Below, piece after piece: positions 5,017-7,278 of a stretch of 7,278 nucleotides of DNA (positions are counted from its first letter, which is position 1; each line of letters begins with the position of its first letter). This DNA is from SIAJ01 sp036266155 (GTDB taxonomy: Bacteria > Planctomycetota > Planctomycetia > Gemmatales > Gemmataceae): the NCBI GenBank assembly GCA_036266155.1, contig DATANR010000102.1:1-7278 (forward strand). The letters run 5' to 3'. Both the position numbers and the translations under genes were made by a program. The notes beneath the pieces were generated by a model. It had not been told where the DNA came from. It made no database searches and worked only from the letters and a program-made list of their open reading frames with translations.

Positions 5017-6588
5017 CTACAGCGTCGGCCCAATGCTCCACGGCGCGAACTCTTCTTCGCCCACGCCATTCAGCTCGCTCTTCGTCTTCTCGCCGCTCGC
5101 CACCGATAGGATCTTCTCAAAAATCTCTTTGCCAACTTCCTCGACCGGGACGCCGTCGAGCACGCGGCCGGCGTTGATGTCCATGTCGCCGAGCATGTGG
5201 TTATAGAGGGGGCTATTCGTCGCCACCTTGATCGACGGCGACGGCTTGCAGCCGAACACGCTGCCGCGGCCGGTGGTGAACACCAGCACGTTCGCCCCGC
5301 CGGCCACGATGCCCGTCATGCTCACGGGGTCGTAGCCCGGCGTGTCCATGACCACGAAGCCCTTCGTGGCCACCGGCTCCGCGTAATTGACCACGTCGAC
5401 CATCGCCGTGCTGCCGGCCTTGGCGATGGCGCCGAGCGACTTCTCGTAGATCGTCGTCAGCCCGCCTTCCTTGTTGCCGACCGACGGGTTGTTGTTGATC
5501 TCGACGCCGAAGATGCCCGTGTACCACTCCCACCACTTGATCCGCTCGACCAGCTTCTCGCCGACGGCCTTCGACACCGCTCGCCGCGTGAGCAAGTGCT
5601 CGGCCCCGTAAATCTCCGTCGTCTCGCCGAGGATGGACGTGCCGCCTTGCTGCACGATCAGATCGCTCGCCACGCCGAGCGCCGGGTTCGCGGTGACGCC
5701 GCTGTTGCCGTCCGACCCGCCGCAGTTGGTGCCGAGCATGATGTGCTTGGCCGGCAACTGCACGCGCCGGGCCTCGCTCGCCACGGGAAGCAGATCAATC
5801 ACCGCCTTCACGCCGGCCTCGACCGTCTTGCCGATGCCGCCGCTCTCCTGGATCGTCAACACGAGCGGCTTCTTCTTGGTCCCGCCTAGGCTGATGAGTT
5901 CAAGATGCTCGCCCTCGACCAGATGCATCGCCTGCCCCGTCTCGCAGCCGAGGCCGATCAGGATGTAGGCACCGACGTTCGGATGCCGGGCGAACCCCGC
6001 GAGCGTGCGATCGAGCTGCCGATGGTCGGTGCCGTCGTAGGCCATCGCGCAACCCTGCTTGTGAATGAGCGGCAAGAAGCCGTCGACATTCGGATACTTC
6101 TCAAGGATGCCGGACGCCTTCAGCTTCTCGGCGACGTACTTGCTCGTCGCGGCCGAGCAATTCACGGTGCTGATGATTGCAATGTAATTGCGCGTGCCAT
6201 AACGCAGGTGATCGGGCCGGCCGGCGCCGCGATCGAAGCCCATGAACGTGCGATACTCCGCGGGCGGCGGCAGCGGGGCCGGCGTCTCCGAGCAATAGGC
6301 GTAGTCGCGCTCGAACTTGCCGAGCACGACATTGTGAACGTGAACGTGCTCGCCAACCGCGATGTTCCGGCCCGCGAAGCCGATGATTTGGCCGTACTTC
6401 AGGACCGGGTCGCCTTCCTTGATCGGCTGGACGGCGAACTTATGACCCATCCGCACGACGCCGGGCACGATGACGACCCGGCCGTCGATCTCCAGCTCGG
6501 CACCCGGAGCGATCGAGCGGGCGGCGACGGCAATGTTGTCGACGGGACGCAGATGAACGGCAACAGACTTCAGCGGCACAACCGGCAT
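5017..6588 (-). CDS. uxaA: Altronate dehydratase family protein (UxaA)
   Basis: A complete 523-residue protein of the UxaA/GarD family: cytoplasmic metal-dependent lyases that remove water from sugar acids. UxaA converts D-altronate to 2-keto-3-deoxy-D-gluconate in hexuronate breakdown. The N-terminal SAF domain (about 15-90; D-N-I-A-V-A-A-R-S-I, then G-H-K-F-A and G-E-H-V-H-V-H-N) is fused to the catalytic part, unlike split SuyA/SuyB sulfolyases. Family motifs follow: Y-G-T-R-N-Y (130-135), G-L-G-C-E (212-216), G-T-N-C-G-G-S-D-G-N-S-G-V-T-A-N-P-A (286-303), P-S-V-G-N-K-E-G-G-L (368-377), F-T-T-G-R-G-S (437-443) and D-M-D-I-N-A-G-R (468-475); the end is F-A-P-W-S-I-G. The start is ATG 6588, with AGGAA six bases upstream, rather than the TTG at 6627. 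Galactarate (GarD) activity cannot be excluded by eye, but the closing region favours UxaA. No kinase, reductase or regulator gene of the pathway is in view. Confidence 0.9.
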   Translation of the reverse strand: MPVVPLKSVAVHLRPVDNIAVAARSIAPGAELEIDGRVVIVPGVVRMGHKFAVQPIKEGDPVLKYGQIIGFAGRNIAVGEHVHVHNVVLGKFERDYAYCSETPAPLPPPAEYRTFMGFDRGAGRPDHLRYGTRNYIAIISTVNCSAATSKYVAEKLKASGILEKYPNVDGFLPLIHKQGCAMAYDGTDHRQLDRTLAGFARHPNVGAYILIGLGCETGQAMHLVEGEHLELISLGGTKKKPLVLTIQESGGIGKTVEAGVKAVIDLLPVASEARRVQLPAKHIMLGTNCGGSDGNSGVTANPALGVASDLIVQQGGTSILGETTEIYGAEHLLTRRAVSKAVGEKLVERIKWWEWYTGIFGVEINNNPSVGNKEGGLTTIYEKSLGAIAKAGSTAMVDVVNYAEPVATKGFVVMDTPGYDPVSMTGIVAGGANVLVFTTGRGSVFGCKPSPSIKVATNSPLYNHMLGDMDINAGRVLDGVPVEEVGKEIFEKILSVASGEKTKSELNGVGEEEFAPWSIGPTL

Positions 6589-6594
6589 GCGAGG

Positions 6595-6599
6595 TTCCT
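6595..6599 (-). promoter_or_regulatory. Ribosome binding site deciding the uxaA start
   Basis: AGGAA on the minus strand, six bases before ATG 6588. The frame extends 13 codons further to a TTG at 6627, but no ribosome site precedes that and the family normally begins close to the ATG chosen. Confidence 0.6.
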
Positions 6600-6726
6600 G
6601 AACGTGTAAGAGGGGCCTACTCTTCAAACTACATGAAAGCGGGGGGCGGGCAAAGGTGGGGGATAGGTCGGATCGGACGCCCCCGTTTCTCGCTTTGGGG
6701 AAAGGGGCTAGGGGTAAGACGGCTGG
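6600..6726. other. uxaA upstream region, GC-rich, no gene
   Basis: This stretch holds G-runs on the + strand (GCGGGGGGCGGGC near 6640) and a GGGGAAAGGGGCTAGGGGT string near 6697-6715. The latter looks like a low-complexity interspersed repeat rather than coding sequence. It must hold the uxaA promoter unless transcription starts further up, but no -35/-10 pair is good enough to report. Confidence 0.4.
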
Positions 6727-6798
6727 TCAGATGTCTGATTCCTTTCGGGCGATAAGACGGAGGCCGAGACGCGGATCGTTTTCAAAAACGACCTGCAT
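6727..6798 (-). CDS. Possible 23-residue small protein
   Basis: ATG at 6798 follows GGAG by six bases on the minus strand and encodes MQVVFENDPRLGLRLIARKE and three more residues before TGA at 6727-6729. It begins 20 bp after the stop of the truncated membrane-protein gene on the same strand, the spacing of an operon partner. Mixed hydrophobic and charged residues, no transmembrane helix, no known family. It may also be the start of a longer gene that was cut, because the sequence turns into GC-rich repeat-like DNA directly after the stop. Short frames with a ribosome site occur by chance, so this is tentative. Confidence 0.28.
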   Translation of the reverse strand: MQVVFENDPRLGLRLIARKESDI

Positions 6799-6818
6799 CA
6801 CAGTCTCCTATTCTTCAC

Positions 6819-7140
6819 TCATTTTGCAAGTACACCAGAGCGAAAAAATGACAGGCGATTATCACGCTTGAAGTCAGCATATCGATAACATTGCACGGAA
6901 AGTATAAGCAATATTGCCCGCTCGGCCGAAACGACAATCCAGTGAGCAATGCCGATATGGTCTTCGAATAACATGAATAACACGATTGCAAGTAGCCCAG
7001 ACATAACAAATTCTATTTCATCAACGACAAATTGTATTACCTTGCGCTCGCGGCGTCGCTCATCTGCTCTATGATATTGCTCCCATCCGAACAGCAGCAG
7101 GTTTTCATCTTCGCCGATTGAATGCCAAAGCTCTCTACTA
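6819..7140 (-). pseudogene. C-terminal remnant of a two-helix membrane protein, cut by an IS
   Basis: Read on the minus strand, the frame is open from the insertion-sequence edge at 7140 to TGA at 6819-6821, 106 codons. The order is a soluble stretch (S-R-E-L-W-H-S-I-G-E-D-E-N, then LLLFGWEQYHRADERRRERK), a first hydrophobic helix (about residues 46-62; F-V-M-S-G-L-L-A-I-V-L-F-M-L-F) and a second (about 69-86; W-I-V-V-S-A-E-R-A-I-L-L-I-L-S-V). A short polar tail ends S-F-F-R-S-G-V-L-A-K. I recognise no family. GC content is about 43% here, far below the neighbouring genes, suggesting transfer from another source. An internal ATG at 7004 could start a 61-residue peptide, but the reading frame, composition and sense of the upstream residues argue for a larger gene whose 5' part was displaced by the IS. 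Confidence 0.55.
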
Positions 7141-7278
7141 AGAGCCTGTTGGGCAATTTATCGTCTGTTCGTTTTGGCAAGCCGTCGGGTCATGAGTCCA
7201 ATGAGGGCGACTTGGACGACGGCTCGACTGCTGGCCAAGGTGTGTTCGTAATTGCGATTGAGTCGCCGCCACCGTGTG
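7141..7278 (-). mobile_element. End of an insertion sequence (IS5-like), partial
   Basis: The element's edge is placed at 7141 because the sequence there, AGAGCCTGTTGGGCAA, matches the type of terminal inverted repeat seen in IS5-superfamily elements (recall, not search) and lies directly before the transposase stop. The bases outside the edge, CTACTAA, contain TA/CTA, which could be part of a short target duplication. The other end lies beyond the window, so neither duplication nor type can be confirmed. Confidence 0.6.
7158..7278 (-). CDS. DDE transposase, C-terminal end (partial)
   Basis: Minus strand, last 39 complete codons and a TAA stop at 7158-7160: T-R-W-R-R-L-N-R-N-Y-E-H-T-L-A-S-S-R-A-V, then V-Q-V-A-L-I-G-L-M-T-R-R-L-A. 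The R-R-L-x-x-x-Y-E-x-T-x-x-x-S-x-A-x-x-x-x-A series is the usual ending of IS5-family transposases after the catalytic glutamate: a helix with R-x-L-N-R-N-Y-E, then a hydrophobic helix. The catalytic D-D-E residues are outside the window. The stop lies 17 bases from the element edge, normal for a compact IS. The frame continues in phase, past the stop, into the interrupted membrane-protein gene. Confidence 0.8.
   Translation of the reverse strand, partial: TRWRRLNRNYEHTLASSRAVVQVALIGLMTRRLAKTNRR

Noticed and set aside
5197..6609. Long + strand frames opposite uxaA
   Set aside because: These are antisense shadows of a well-conserved enzyme gene, with H/R/D-rich composition and no recognisable family.
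6630..6660. A sigma-70 promoter for uxaA (TTGCCC near 6653 and TAGTTT near 6630, minus strand)
   Set aside because: The match to consensus is poor, the spacer is a C-run, and planctomycete promoters are little constrained, so the hit is not better than chance.
6773..6793. A terminator hairpin CGTTTT-CA-AAAACG
   Set aside because: The stem is short and mostly A/T, lies within the candidate small frame, and has no U-tract after it.

Overview
The window most likely comes from a GC-rich planctomycete (inference). The pointers are a tandem pair of secreted PQQ-type beta-propeller proteins whose mature part opens with A-D-W-x-Q-x-R-G-P-N, the tail of a formylglycine-generating-enzyme (FGE/SUMF1-type) domain, a REP-associated tyrosine transposase among many GGCAGGCC-type palindromes, and a UxaA-family sugar-acid dehydratase. 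All confidently called complete genes lie on the minus strand.

Layout. Positions 1-123 may hold the proline-rich 3' end of an incoming + strand gene. At 246 a + strand gene begins with a good ribosome binding site and reads like the start of a GlsB/YeaQ-type small membrane protein. After 18 codons it runs into an array of four REP-like palindromic units (300-580). The rayT-type transposase gene (586-1275, minus) follows, and a fifth unit (1288-1344) sits directly upstream of its ribosome binding site. The gene is thus bracketed by same-orientation repeats. Then comes an orphan C-terminal fragment of an FGE domain (1371-about 1465) and a gene-poor stretch (1524-2027) with a perfect 30-bp-arm palindrome at 1622-1688. 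This whole left part is a graveyard of gene ends plus a REP/RAYT element.

The central and right part is ordinary coding DNA. Two PQQ beta-propeller genes (4765-3521 and 3500-2079, minus, 20 bp apart) form a probable operon for exported proteins. Upstream, on the same strand, is a complete altronate-dehydratase (UxaA) family gene (6588-5017). Between uxaA and the PQQ pair is a 104-bp nested palindrome (4895-4998) of a second repeat family. A 12-13 bp motif occurs three times at the stop codon of the last PQQ gene.

From about 6800 to 7140 the base composition falls to about 43% GC (hand count over 6841-7080). This island holds the C-terminal remnant of a two-helix membrane protein and a possible 23-codon gene. 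At 7141 it is cut by the end of an insertion sequence whose transposase C-terminus (IS5-like DDE type, minus) runs off the window.

No wholly new system is evident. The most interesting material is the REP-rayT-REP unit with its palindrome in the transposase 5' leader and its apparent insertion into a glsB-like gene, the large composite palindromes, and the low-GC truncated gene island.
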